A DNA stretch of 64,000 bases from Calvatia gigantea (lineage: Eukaryota > Basidiomycota > Agaricomycetes > Agaricales > Lycoperdaceae). Under the pieces are notes generated by a model. It was not told the DNA's origin. It searched no databases and saw nothing but the letters and a program-made list of their open reading frames with translations. The stretch covers positions 1,389,501 through 1,453,500 of the forward strand of contig JACAAK010000010.1 in assembly GCA_025093985.1 (NCBI GenBank), given 5' to 3'. Position numbers and translations under genes: made by a program. Below, in pieces: positions 14,301 to 26,028 of the stretch; the stretch's first letter is position 1; each line of letters opens with the position of its first letter.

Positions 14301-15721
14301 AGTTCCAATGGTGGCGAAGCTCCTCCAAGACGAGTGGTGGTCACTGCATGTACCCAATGCTGTGGTTGATGATCAACAAACAAATGGAGATGAACTGCAA
14401 TTAAGCGATGAGATTTTTCTTAAACAGGTCAGATGCCAGGCTCAAGCGTCAGGCAGGGTACTTACGAACGACAAATGTAACTGGCAACATCGGTCGGAAA
14501 GGGAATATCTATGTGGGTCAGATGGTCTGGTCGTACAGGAGCTGTGTTCGTGAAAAGCCATAAATCATGAAGGGTAGTGGACAAAAGTGAACGGGGAGGG
14601 GGCAGGATGAACAATGTTGGCGCTGGACAAGAATAATCGTGGAAAGACGGCCCCCTCTCGAGACAATTCATTCACTCCTCCAATGCCACGCCCACTCTCA
14701 CAGCCCAGCCAACAACACCTGCCTCGCTTGTCATAGGCCATAGTCTCTCTGGGTTAAAACAATCTCAAAGGCGATAGGCCAATCTTGCCTGGCTTGTCTG
14801 GGCCGCTTTGGACAGTAAGGAAAGGATGACTAGGTTTGTAATTCGTAGCGGGGCGTGAATACAAACACATTGTAGCGGTGCTGCGTGACTACTTATGGGC
14901 GGAAATCTCCTGAGGGGAGAACTTGGCTGCGATACCCAGATTCCTAATTCTGACACGTCGAGCCAAGGATCAGTACGCATTAGAAGAGGATCTAGTAAGG
15001 CTGTATGGTGTTATGAGGCCCTGTGCTCTTCGACTGGGTTTCGACAGAGCAGGGAGCCCACAGGCGTGGTGTGGCGGTCACAATGCGAGATGTTTCACTT
15101 GCTCACTGCTGGTGAGGCATCGTGGCGCACAGTGAGGTGGAATAGCACTTAGGGCATGACCGTACCAGCCACTGTCAATTTCTTGAACCCGACACTTCAA
15201 ACTCGGGAAACGAACGCACGGGGTGGGCAGGCCTCAAGGACAGGGACGGATGCGGGGAGGGAGGGACCCTGCCATACACACCGGGGTATAGCAGGAGAGG
15301 AGCAGGGCATGGCAGGGAGGAGCTGGGCGTAGCAGGTGGGGCGGGAGGAGGGGTGTGAGATAGTCATCAGTGGTCACCTCTGCCAGAGGTCGTTCGGAGT
15401 TGGTAGGGAGGTTCGGGGGTTGTAAGACGAGTTCCGCTTCGGATGGGGCATCATTATTTTGCAGCTCGTTGCCTAAGCTGAAGAAAAGGTTCGGTTGCGG
15501 TATCAGGGTCGAGAGCCTCGCTTGTTATGGATCCAACATGAGGGAGTATTGAAAATCGGGATGATCCAGGGGGCAGGGGCAGCCCCAATACGTCAATGAG
15601 GCAAAAGAAAAGGAGCTGGTCCGACGCGACTGTGACTATGCCTACAAAGACCACAGTTTGCCGCCGGGCCGGCACTCATTCCTCACTAGGCCTCGCTAGT
15701 GGCAGACTACTAACCCACGAC
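14301..15721. other. PH upstream copy plus B/C-specific insert, unit B
   Basis: About 14,301-14,810 repeats the PH upstream region. About 14,812-15,570 is a block shared only with unit C (~23,965-24,870), with landmarks GGAAAGGATGACTA, GAAAAGGTTCG and a G-rich stretch (GGCAGGGAGGAGCTGGG) near 15,310. No conserved reading frame was found. Confidence 0.55.
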
Positions 15722-16429
15722 ATGATGTCGTGGTGTGAAATTCCCGAGGAATATCTTACAACGTTTGCAAACATTTGGTTACTAACTCCCTTTTATTACC
15801 ATGTTTCGAAACATTCGGTAACTTACATTAAAAACAGGTAAGAAATGTTATCAAACATGGGTTTTTAATTTATTGTACATTACAAAAAAATATCTTCACC
15901 AATTCCAGTTTACCTCTCGTTTCCCATCCCCCGAGCTGTCACCTGACCCACTACATTCACCATCCGTCCCGAAATCATCCAATGTGAGGAGTGGCATATC
16001 GGAAAGCATGTCACGGAGCGCAGCCGACCCTAAATCAATGAGTGGATCGACGAAAAGATGCCCCACCAATGGCGGCGTGACACCGACTTGGTTGGCGGAC
16101 AATGATGTGGCAGAGGCTCAGGTAGTTGAGCTGGTAGTTGCGAGAGAAGGACTCCGAGCCGGGATAGGATGACGTCAAAGTCATGGTCCGGTTCTAATAC
16201 CATCGCGACTTGTTATCGGGCTGGGTATAAGACACGGACAAAGGACGATCTATCATTATCAGTTGGCCATCAGCCATGGGAACGCCTGCATGGTTTTGGA
16301 ATTTCTTACAATAAAAAACCGGTGAAATTTGGGTCTTAATTTCAAACGTGTTTGCAAACGGTTTAAAACCATATTTGGAAACTGATGTTTGCTAATGTTG
16401 AATTTCACACTGAGCCCTAACGACATCAT
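15722..16429. mobile_element. probable non-autonomous DNA transposon with terminal inverted repeats
   Basis: A 708-bp block present only in unit B. Its left end ATGATGTCGT (15722-15731) is the exact reverse complement of the right end ACGACATCAT (16420-16429), and the 11-bp GTGTGAAATTC (15733-15743) pairs exactly with GAATTTCACAC (16400-16410). A palindrome GTTTGCAAAC occurs inside each end (15763-15772, 16350-16359). No clear target-site duplication was found. An open minus-strand stretch (16102-15896) could be a worn transposase remnant or chance. The class cannot be assigned. Confidence 0.55.
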
Positions 16430-16675
16430 CGGTGCCTCATCATACATAGGAGACTATGACTTGGTAGGGAGACCAACCTTAACCTTCACAGTCCTGGATC
16501 CAAACTGTCGTAATAAAATGTATTTATATGCGCTCATTGAACCAACCACCGTGTGATAGAGGACTTCCCGGTCAAACTGTGAGCACCGTCTCAAGACTCT
16601 ATTAAACCCCTCGAGTCATGGTTACGGTGACAGATAATACCCATCGCAACTACACTTGATACTCATCCTCCTCCC

Positions 16676-16700
16676 AAATATATATTTGAAGTAGCGCTTG
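16676..16700 (+). promoter_or_regulatory. TATA-like core promoter of 7TM copy 3
   Basis: AAATATATATTTGAAG followed by TAGCGCTTG, about 45 bp before the ATG of the only intact copy. Confidence 0.55.
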
Positions 16701-16725
16701 TGGGTGCCACGCAATACCTGTCAGT

Positions 16726-17855
16726 ATGATCCCACAAATCAGGCATGCACCCCCCACTGAAGAGAATACGTACACCATCCTCCACAACTACGATGCAGAG
16801 CAACTGTTCACCTTCATGTATGATGGGTTGACAATGGCGGCTGGAATTTTTGTTGGAACCCTCATCTCTGGCGTTGCCGTTACCTTGGGGGTTTCCTCCG
16901 TCTTACTTTTATCCTCCGAAAGGGAGCCACGCTCAAGACGACACCATTTTCTATGCACATACAGCATCATATTACTCTTTCTCCTTATCGCTTTTGAGGT
17001 CCAGGCCCTTGTCAACTACAACACCCCCACAATATTCTATTTCCAGTCGCGCAGTGGAGTGGAACAATACGGCACCAGGCTAGCCAGGGCCTTCTTCCTG
17101 ACCCTGGTAACAATAGCTGGTTTGACCGATGGCCTCTTGGTGGGTGCAAGTCGACCCCCCCACGGCACGCTCTGACCTCTCTCATTGAAGGCATGGAGAT
17201 GTTTCTTGGTCCAAAGGGCATTGTGCCATGGCCCATCAAAGTGGGGTAATATTTTCTGGGTCTTTCCGGCTTGTCTTTGGGTCGTAACGATCGGTATGTA
17301 ATGGGAGTACTGGACAAACAAATCACTTACTTCAATGTGTTAATCTGTAGTTACGGCGACCATTGCCGGCGTATCGACTGAAAGCGCATTATACACCACG
17401 TCAGGCATTTTAGCGTTCGCATCCAACATAGTTTTGAACGTCTATGCAACTCTTTTTATCACCACCCGGCTATTCCTCCACAGACGGATGGTACTAGCAT
17501 GTGTGAGAGATAAAAAGCTGGCGGCGCAGCATATTTATATCATCGGGATTTTGTTGGAGTCAGCTGCTATAAATCTACCAGTTACAATCGTGGCTGCGGT
17601 TGGGATTGGGAATAATCTTGAAACTGTCATGTTGCCGGTCGCCACTGCAAGTCAGGTAAATTTAACTCTTTTTGGGGGTGTCTGGACTGCTCAACAATGT
17701 CTCCCTAGGTGCTTGCCGCAATTCTCATAATCTATCAAACAGCGCTAGGCAGAGTATTCAGCCGGCGAAAAGAAGCTGAGATCAGTAGGATGGTGGAAAA
17801 GAGGGACTCGGAGCACAATATTTCTGAAAACATGGAACCCGAGTCAACCATCTGA
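16726..17855 (+). CDS. seven-transmembrane protein of an Agaricomycete-expanded family (7TM copy 3, intact)
   Basis: Exons 16726-17139, 17191-17293, 17351-17655, 17709-17855, all GT/AG, total 969 nt (322 aa), no lesion. Seven hydrophobic segments: TM1 ~38-62, TM2 ~75-96, TM3 ~118-139, TM4 ~157-180, TM5 ~191-216, TM6 ~235-258, TM7 ~265-290. There is no cleavable signal peptide; the short N-terminus is probably outside and a charged C-terminal tail (RRKEAEISRMVEKRD) inside. Family marks: TDGLLAWRCFLVQ over the TM3 end and the exon 1-2 join, ITTRLFLHRR after TM5, LLESAA with Glu242 in TM6 and VLAAILIIYQTALGRVF in TM7. Such proteins are often tandemly expanded in mushrooms and are receptor-like in shape, but neither ligand nor coupling is known. 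It lacks resemblance to STE3 pheromone receptors. Confidence 0.85.
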
Positions 17856-19226
17856 GGGCTGAATGTCCATGGTTATGCATAGAAAATACCTGTAATGTCC
17901 AAAGTAATCCGATTTGACCGTGCATACTCAACTGAGCAGAAGATTTCCCTCAAGTTCCTTACGAAACCCTTCTATTATTTTCTTCCCCCCGAAATAGGTA
18001 GTAATTGTCCAAGTCGTCTTCAACCAGAGAGGAATTCACGATGCCAGACGTCTCTATTGTCTATGTAGAACCATTTGGGAAACACGGCTCAGTCATTGAA
18101 AGTGTGGCGACAATACGAGCGGCCCGCTACTGCCAGTGGTTTGCTGCCAGGCTCGCACACCCGAGCGGCTACACTTTGGGCTCCTGCTGGTTTTTGTTCC
18201 TTTGATAGCCAGTATTAATCAATGTTCTTTCAGTGTATGAACCCCCGACCCATCCGACATTGTTGTACTTCGAATCTTCGGGTATGATTGCACTAAATGG
18301 TAACTATTCATGTTCTCAAAGATTCTTGTGTGCGGCATGCCTGTCCAGCAACCCACCAGCTCGCTCCAGTGCCACGTATTTTTGAGTGAAGTCATCGGGC
18401 TTCCTTACTAACACCCACACCCCTTTGCCATCCTCAACACTTTGGAGATTCCGGTCCGACCAACTACACTCGCCGTCGCGCCCATACTTGATTAATGATT
18501 GATACCAGCATTCCGAAGTGGCCTGGATTAGTGTTGCACACGGCTTGGACACATAGCCTGAATGCACGGGATGATGGCTGCGACTGCGATGGTGGGTTTA
18601 ATTTTCCGATTACAGAAGGCCAGTGGCCATCGGCCATCCCTCACCGTTCTTTGCTAGATGAGGTTGTCCCCCCCCCCCCCCCCCCCCCGGACGACTCAAC
18701 ACCTAAGTAGACACATTTATCAGGTAATGGACCAATCATTATTGAAGGCAGTCCTGTCATGTGCAAAAAATAAAAGAGTGATAAAACATAATGAGCAACA
18801 TGCGAGATAAATAATGAATTCAGAATTCAAAGCTGATGTGTTGGTGTCCCTCGCCTTGTGAGCTGGTTGAGAATGATACTCCCATCTCCTCCGATCCACC
18901 GTTGAGGTGAGGTGGGCATAAAGTGACAGATGGCGAACTGTATCCCGAATATAGAACACATTTTTTTCCTTGCCGGGACCCATAGCTTGGTAAGTATCAA
19001 TTTCAACCTTCTCACAGTCCCAAGTTCAAACCGTCACAGCATCACCATAGACCCATGCCTGTATCTTGAAGTGCTCACCGAGCCCACCATGACGTGATGA
19101 TGGTTTCAGAGTCAACTTGCCAATTTACTGAGTACTACCTCAGGATACTTACCAAGTCTAACCGCGGTGACAGATGGTGGTTGTTACATGGGTGACCAGA
19201 CGGGCCTATGATAATCACGTTTCCAC
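17856..19226. other. spacer between 7TM copies 3 and 4
   Basis: No gene. It holds the recurrent block at 18,190-18,250 (CAATGTTCTTTCAGTGTATGAACC), a GTTCTCAAAGATTC element, and a pure run of 21 C at 18,668-18,688. Confidence 0.5.
18668..18688. repeat. 21-nt poly-C homopolymer
   Basis: Uninterrupted run of 21 C between GAGGTTGT and GGACGACTC. The matching place in unit A (near 8,920) has only a mixed CT stretch followed by six C, so the tract expanded after duplication, or its length is an assembly artefact. Confidence 0.8.
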
Positions 19227-19250
19227 TATATATTTGAAGCAGCACTGGCA
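19227..19250 (+). promoter_or_regulatory. TATA-like core promoter of 7TM copy 4
   Basis: TATATATTTGAAG then CAGCACTGGCAG, 53 bp before the ATG at 19280. Confidence 0.5.
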
Positions 19251-19279
19251 GCCTAAGGTATCTTGCAACGCCTGCCAGC

Positions 19280-20414
19280 ATGATCCCACAAATCAGGGAT
19301 GTGACCCCCACTGAAAAGAATACGTACACCGTCCTCCACAACTTCAATGTAGAGCAACTCTACAGCTACGTATGTTCGGGCAATGGCGACGATCGGAAAC
19401 ACAATTGGAATTTTCTTCTCTGGCATTGCTGTTATTTTGGGGGTTTCTTCCATCTTGCTTTTGTCCTCTAATCGGAGGGAAGCACGTTCAAGGCGGTATT
19501 ATTTCTTATGCACATATACTGTTATATTACTCTTGCTTCTTGTTGCTTTTGAGATCCAAACAATTATCGTTTGCAACACCGACACTTTATTTTTTTCTAC
19601 CACGTAACAGAGCACAAAAATATGACATTACACTATCCCTGGTTCTTTTCATGGCCTTGGTAGTGATAAGTGGCTTTACGGATGGTCTCCTGGTATGCGT
19701 TACAGTGCCTCGACTCTCACAACCCGTTCTGACATTTCCCATCATTGATCAAAGGCGTGGAGGTGTTTCTTGGTCCAGCGGGTATTGGATCGTGGCTCGC
19801 CGGGGTGGTGTAACGTATTCTGAGTCTTTCCGGCCTGTCTCTGGGGTGTAACAATTGGTACGAGGCAAGGTCACGGCATAAACACATTGCTCACTTTGGT
19901 CCATAGCTGCAGGAACCCTTTCTGTCGCCTTGAGTGACAACACTTTAAGTGGTAGACTTGTCACTTTAGCATTCACATCCAACATAGTTTTGAACATCCA
20001 CGCAGCTCTTTTTATCACCATCCGGCTCCTTCTCCACAGGCGGATGGTAATAGCATGTGTACGAGATAAAAAGCTGGCGGTACAACACACCTACATCGTT
20101 GGGATCCTACTGGAATCAGCCGCCATAAATTTACCAGTTACAATCGCTGCTGCTATTGGGGCCACTGGGAACGTCCTTGAAGTCATCATGTTCCTAATCG
20201 CTTAGTGCAGGTCAGGTGAGTCAACTCATTCTGGGGTGTAGCCGGCCTACTCAATAACCTTGTCCTATGTAGGTGCTCGCAGCAATTCCTCATCATCCAT
20301 AAAACAGCACTGGGAAGAGTGTTCAGCCAGCAGAAAGAAGGCGAGATCAGCAAGTTGATGGAAAGAGGGGACTCGGGGCACGATTTATCTGGAGGTGCGG
20401 AATCGGCCATTTAA
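19280..20414 (+). pseudogene. 7TM membrane protein copy 4, multiply disrupted
   Basis: Begins MIPQIRDVTPTEKNTYTVLHN. Lesions: two bases short near 19,375 (before the ATGGCGAC block), an extra base in the T run near 19,590, TGG to TGA in exon 2 (near 19,819, after NVF), extra or altered bases at the exon 3 end near 20,207 (CTTAGTGCAGGTCAG), and changes in the first codons of exon 4. Family motifs still visible in pieces are SSILLLSS, GFTDGLL, FITIRLLLHRR and GILLESAAINLPVTI. It is the unit-B counterpart of copy 2. Confidence 0.85.
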
Positions 20415-21245
20415 GAGGTGGGCGTCCGTAATATAACTTGGTCGCGTGTGCTTCGTGGACCAAGGGCTTCTCTCGGGCTCCTTATATAGAACCTTCTAGT
20501 TCTGTCCTTCGTAAACAGGAAGTGGATTATCCGGGTTCCCTTTGACCGGAAGGGAATTCGCTGTGTCGGACGTTTCAATTGCGGGCGGGCATAGTCCACA
20601 TCTGGCGGATTTTTATCCAGAGGCCAAAGAAAATCGAGAATTAAACTGTCCCATGCATCCTGCACCGTCCTAGCTCAAGCCGCAATGGTTGGAGATCTTC
20701 ACCGACGTCGACAAGAACGGCGAGGGAAAAATCGGATAAAAAGAAGACCTCCCCAATATCGTAGTGGTCAGATTCCATGGGACGGTACCTGCGTTTGCGA
20801 AGAGTATTGCGGAAACAAGATGCCGAGGTACGAGAGTACCGTTTTGGCAGAGAAAGATATTTCTTTGCGGTGACAATAAGAGAAGGGGCCTATAGTCTCG
20901 TCTCCATGCTGGTGCCCACTCCTGAAGCTTGAAGCCTGAAGGTAATTATCAGACGTAGCCTGGGTTTGAATAGGTCGTACGGCAGCATTTTGCACGAAAT
21001 CCAGAAGCATTGACGATCCCCTGCACAGTCCGGCAATGCTTTAACCTCATTTTTGATGAGCGTACGACGTTGATAGCGTCATCACCCACGGAGACTATCG
21101 GGTTGACTGGTTTGGCTACCTTGACATAACCCAAGTGTCGAGTAGTTGTTGGTGATTCCATGAAAGAATATCTTGGACAGTTGCAGTTATTGAAAATCCG
21201 AACAGTCAATGCTGCGCCGCATCAAGTCGTGGATACAACCCCTGG
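20415..21245. repeat. distal flank of unit B
   Basis: Repeat of ~12,864-13,780 with the same landmarks (GCATAGTCCACATCTGGCGG, AAAAAGAAGACCTCC, TTTTGCACGAAATCCAG, CCATGAAAGAATATCT). It ends at the join into the unit-C PH fragment. No gene. Confidence 0.6.
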
Positions 21246-23454
21246 TGTTGCCTCAGGGTCCCTGTCGAAGATTGTGCAACAGGCGACTTCGGCCTTATTA
21301 TGTCTAACTTTGAGCCTGAGTGGTAGTAGTCCCACCACCACCACGGAATGGAGCGTTATGACCCGTAACCCGTAGGTGTTTTCGCCGCGTCGTAATGTTC
21401 CCCACCTCCGGTAACAATGGAAGTCGAGAGATCTCGAGCCTTTCCTTGCCCTTCACGTCTACATCAGGCTGCGTAACAAGGGAAGGTGATGCCGAAGTAA
21501 TAGTCGCCGAAGTTGTCGGTCCTCGGGAAAATAAAGGTAAATCGAGCCTTGAGGTGTTACCTCTGGTAACTAGGCCGTTTGCAGCAACAGAGCGGTTCTG
21601 GTTTGGAGTAGGTGTGGACGAAAGTAGACCTGTCGATGACGTCCTGGAATGATTGAACTTGTTTTTGTATTTGCGAAGAAGCTGAGGCCAGAGCATGGAT
21701 ACATGCACAAGGCGGCGTAGGCTGTTTGGAAAAGGGGACAGCCCGCATTTCGAGTAACTCTGACATATGGGATGAAGGCTCATTGAGTGTAGAGTGGTAC
21801 AACGATCCCGAAGAAGGCAACCGCTGCATTTCCTTCTCCTTCGGACGTGAATACGAATAATAGTCGTGGCCGAAATGATCGAAACGACTGCTTTCACCTT
21901 GACTCGCGTGGCATTGATTACACTGTCCTCGCTCACGTCAGACCCTAGCAGATCCGAACGCAAACTGTTCAATCCCAATATTCCTTCCTCCTCGTCTCCT
22001 GTGTCTTCCCCTCCATCGCCTTCTTCTTCGTCATCGTCCTCTCTATCATCCACTTCCTCGCGTCCTCCTACTCCCCTCCCGTTCCCTGAAGAGGTAGTGC
22101 AAGCATGATATTCAACTGTGCCCGCGTTGTCTTCCTCTCTCACTTGACTGTCCTTTTGCTTGTCCTCCCACCGACACCACTCGCACTAGGACTAGTAAGA
22201 CCAGTTCCCGAGTGTCCTCCACTCGGTCCAGTACGATGACCAGAAGAAGCACCCAACAAACCCGTTTTCGGTGGCAAGGTTGGTAAGTTCAATAAAGGTA
22301 GCGATGTAGGACGTGTAATGATCGTAGGTGATAACCTTGCGTATCCCATTTCAGTCGGGATGGTGAAACTGATACGGTGATTGACTGGTGGGAGGCTGAG
22401 TTTAGGTGGCTGTGAGGGGGTCCGTTTATGGAGGTTCATAACAGGTGATAAGGGTTTAGGATGAGCACTCATAGGTGCGAGAGCGCCTGAAGTGGCCATA
22501 GTATTGTGTAGCTGGAGTGGGAGAAGTGGAAGATGATGCTGTGGGGAGAGATTCTGGTGGCCGGGTAGGAATGGGTGGTGATGACAATGGTGATGGCGAA
22601 CCCGTGAGTGTTGATGTAGCACTAGTTGAGTCCAGAGTCGATGGCACGGAGTGCGGGGGGGTTGGACTAGGTACGGGTTGTTGTTGTTTCGAGAATGAGT
22701 TTAATCGTAGTTGGGAGAACGACCGCTTGAGTTTGAGTAGAGGACCAGGCTTAGGTCAGCTGCTGGTCGTAGATAATGAAGCCTGTGCGGTGCTGGGTCG
22801 TCTGGTCGTCTCGAACCACCAGGCCACAGGGCGTTTGTTTGGAAGGCTGTGCTGGAAAGGTTTGCGCGACACCGCCGCCAAAAACTTTGCAGGATCCATC
22901 AACACAGGCAACCCATTGACAGTTCTTCCATTCCCACTACTTATACCACGGTTTCAAGAGATTGACCTCGCATGGATTGAGGATAGGGTGAAGGAGGGGA
23001 GCAAGACACATCCGATTTCCTGCTATTTTAAAATTGATGCAGGGCTTGTCCACAGTGGAAAATCTTGGTTTACTGATGATTTTGCTGGTTGTGCATCTTC
23101 ACCAAGACGGGTAGGTGACCTTTCCGACGACCCCGAACGCTTTGAGAGTTTGAATTCGCTCTCATGCTGTCCATTGTCCTAAAATTAGTCGCAGCCCGAG
23201 ACGTTGTAACATGTAGAGTTTCATAGCAGTGCTTGTGTTCATCAAGCCGCCTTGCGGAGCGTAGGGGTAGCCTCCTAGTTCCCTGTCGACGTTGGTCTTC
23301 CGCGTCTTGATTATCCCTTTGAATTGCGAAAGGAGCCTGTTAGCCCGAGACTATGCAACATGGTCAGAGTTCTGGTGTACAGTAGTTGGAAGCGACAGCC
23401 AAGACGCACCGGACGTATCTAATGAGACGAAGGGGCTCTAGGGGGTTCTTCCAT
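21246..23454 (-). pseudogene. truncated PH-gene copy in unit C
   Basis: Matches about 5322-7627 of the PH gene from ATG (23454) to a break well before the PH domain. It keeps stretches such as [19 protein letters not shown] and an acidic tract, but frames are broken in several places and the intron 1 donor is changed as in unit B. At about 22,400 it lacks the extra base that interrupts the parent at 6489-6491, which makes it a useful reference for the true frame. A 221-aa plus-strand frame opposite it (22517-23182) is an antisense by-product. Confidence 0.85.
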
Positions 23455-25977
23455 AGTTCCAATGGTGGCGAAGCTCCTCCAAGGCGAATGGCGGTTACTG
23501 CGCGTACCCAATGCTATGGTTGATGATCGGCGAGCAAGGTGGAGATGAACTGCAGTTAAGCGATGGGATTTATCGTAAACAGGTCAGATGCCAGACTCAA
23601 GTGCCGAGCAGGGTACTTACGAACGACAAACGTAACCAATATCAGTCGAAAAAGGAACATCTGTGCAGGTTAGATGATCTGATCGTTCAAAATTTGTGTT
23701 CGCAAAAAGTCGTAAATCGTGGAGGGTGGTGGACAAAAGCGAACGGGGAGAAGGCGGGATGAACAATGTTTGGTGTTAGACAAGAATAATCGTGGAAGGA
23801 CGACACTCTCTCGACACTTCATTTGATCGTCCAACACTACGTCCGTTCTCACAGCCCAGTCGACGACACCTGCCCCACTTGTCGTAAATCATGTCTCCCC
23901 AGGCGACAACAATCTCCGTGAAGGCGATGGCCAATCTTTGCCCGGCTTGTCTGAGCCACTCTGGACGGTAAGGAAAGGATGACTAAGTTCGTAATTCGTA
24001 GCAGGGCGTGAATATAAACATATTGTAGCGGTGCAGTGCGACTACTTATGGGTGAAAGCTCGTGAGGGGAGGGACTTGGCTGCGATACCCAGGTTACTAA
24101 TCCTGACACGTTAAGCCAAGGATTGGTACCCATAGTAGTTGGATGATGGCCCTGTGCTCTTCGACTGGGTTTGACAGAGCGGGGAGCCCATGGGCGTGGT
24201 GTGGTGGTCACAATACGGGATGGTTCACTTGCTCATTGGTGGTGAGGTGTTGTGACACGCAGTGAAGTGGAATAGCACGGAGAGCATAACCGTACTAGGC
24301 ACCATCGATGTCGTGGATCCAGTCATAGCTGAGCGGGGTAGGGCTGAGTGCGCAGAGGTGGGCAGGCCTCGGGGACGGGCGGGGTGTAGGGAGGGAGGGG
24401 TTCTGCTGTGCCACACCGAAAGGTAGCAGGGTGGAGGGGAATGTAGCAGGAGGAGCAGGGCATAGCAGGTGGGACAGAAGGGGGATGTGAGGTAGTCACC
24501 AAGTGATCACCGGTTACCCCTACCAGAGGTCATTTGAAGCTGGTGCAACTCACCACTAACCACCCCGGAATCATGGACCTCCAGAGCACGTAATTGGAGG
24601 AGCCCAAGATCGTCTTCTAGCCGCCGAGTTGAGTTGTAGTTGCTGTCCTCCCTCCTAAGCTTTTAAGGGAGGCCTGGGGGTTATGGATGGGTTACGCCTC
24701 AGGTGGGGCTGAGTTTTTTGCAGCTCCTTTCCTAAGTCGAAGAAAAGGTTCAACTACAGTGTCAAGATCAACAGCCTCACTCTCCATGGTCCAACGTGAG
24801 GGAGTGTTGAAAATCGGGACGAGCCAGGAGCTGGTCCTTGGCCTGACAAACTACGGAAGGCGTTGCAGCAGGTTGTAGCTCTACTTCCTTGACTTATGTC
24901 AGCTCCGTGACGTCATCATCCGAAATAAACAGCTCAGTTGAAAGCGATCCTCTGTATCGCGCACGGGATGGCCCACTACTGCTTCGTGTCCAAGCTCGCA
25001 CATTAGAGCGGCTATACTTGGGCTCCCGCTGACTCTTGTTTATTAACTAAGCGGTCTTTCAGTCGAGAAACCCCTCGACACATCCGTCAGACTTTCGATT
25101 ATGGTTCCACCAAATGGTAACTATTCATGTTCCCAAAGACCCGTGTATACCCCCGGGGGCTCACCGCTCATTCCAGTGCTATGCATATTTGACTGAAGTC
25201 ATCAGACTCAATACTCTCACTGCCCGCACATCTTCGCCCTCAGGACATTAAAAAATCCCCATCTGACCAACTGCACTCGCTGTCGCGCCCATTGACATAC
25301 TCATTCCTCAAGAAAGGACCTGTTCATGTCCAATCAATACCAGCATTTCGAAGCGGTCTGTATATACGAAGTGATAGGTGCAACGCTACGGTGGGTTTGA
25401 CCCTCCCACACCAGATCAGCCATCCTTTGCCGTTATTCACTGGATGAGGTTCCCCTCCTCTTCAATCATCGTACGAGTGGACGACTTTGTCAGTTGGTGG
25501 ATCGTTCACCACCGAGGAGGCACTTTCAAAAATAAAAGAGGAATAAAATATAATGAGCAACGTGTGTAATAATAAGTAACCAATTCAGGCGGATGTGTCG
25601 GTGTCTGTCATCTTATGGGCTGTTTCGGAATGGTACTCCAACCTTCTTTGGTCCACGCTGGGGCAAGGTGCACACGAATTGACAGATGGTGAACTCGAAA
25701 TGCGACACCCCGAATATAGAACACATCCTTTTCCGTCAGGATCCATAGCTTGGTAGATAGATCAACTTCAAGTTCAACCCCCATAGTTCCAAGCTGTCAT
25801 AGAGTGCCATACCTGGACCTTGAAGCGCTCATTGAGCGCCAACCACAGGGTGATGGAGGTCCACGGTCGATTTGCCGGTATGCAAATACCGTCTCAAGAT
25901 TCTTATCAGGCTTGTCGGGGCCATGGTGATAGATGAGAATTATTTATGGAGATCTGATGGGCCAATAATAACCAGCC
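23455..25977. other. PH upstream copy, B/C-specific insert and spacer, unit C
   Basis: 23,455-23,960 repeats the PH upstream region; ~23,965-24,870 is the block shared with unit B only; 24,890 onward resumes the unit-A spacer (GACGTCATCATCC, then the CGGTCTTTCAG element near 25,050). No gene recognised. Confidence 0.55.
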
Positions 25978-26000
25978 CTTAAATATTTTAAGTAGTGCTG
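25978..26000 (+). promoter_or_regulatory. TATA-like core promoter of 7TM copy 5
   Basis: TTAAATATTTTAAGTAGTGC followed by TGGCAG, about 51 bp before the ATG at 26029; more diverged than the other copies. Confidence 0.45.
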
Positions 26001-26028
26001 GCAGCAGCCACCCCCACCGCTTGCCGCC

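Noticed and set aside
16726..17855. 7TM copies as STE3 pheromone receptors of a mating-type B locus
   Set aside because: The TM motifs and loops do not fit STE3, and no short CaaX pheromone precursor was seen nearby.
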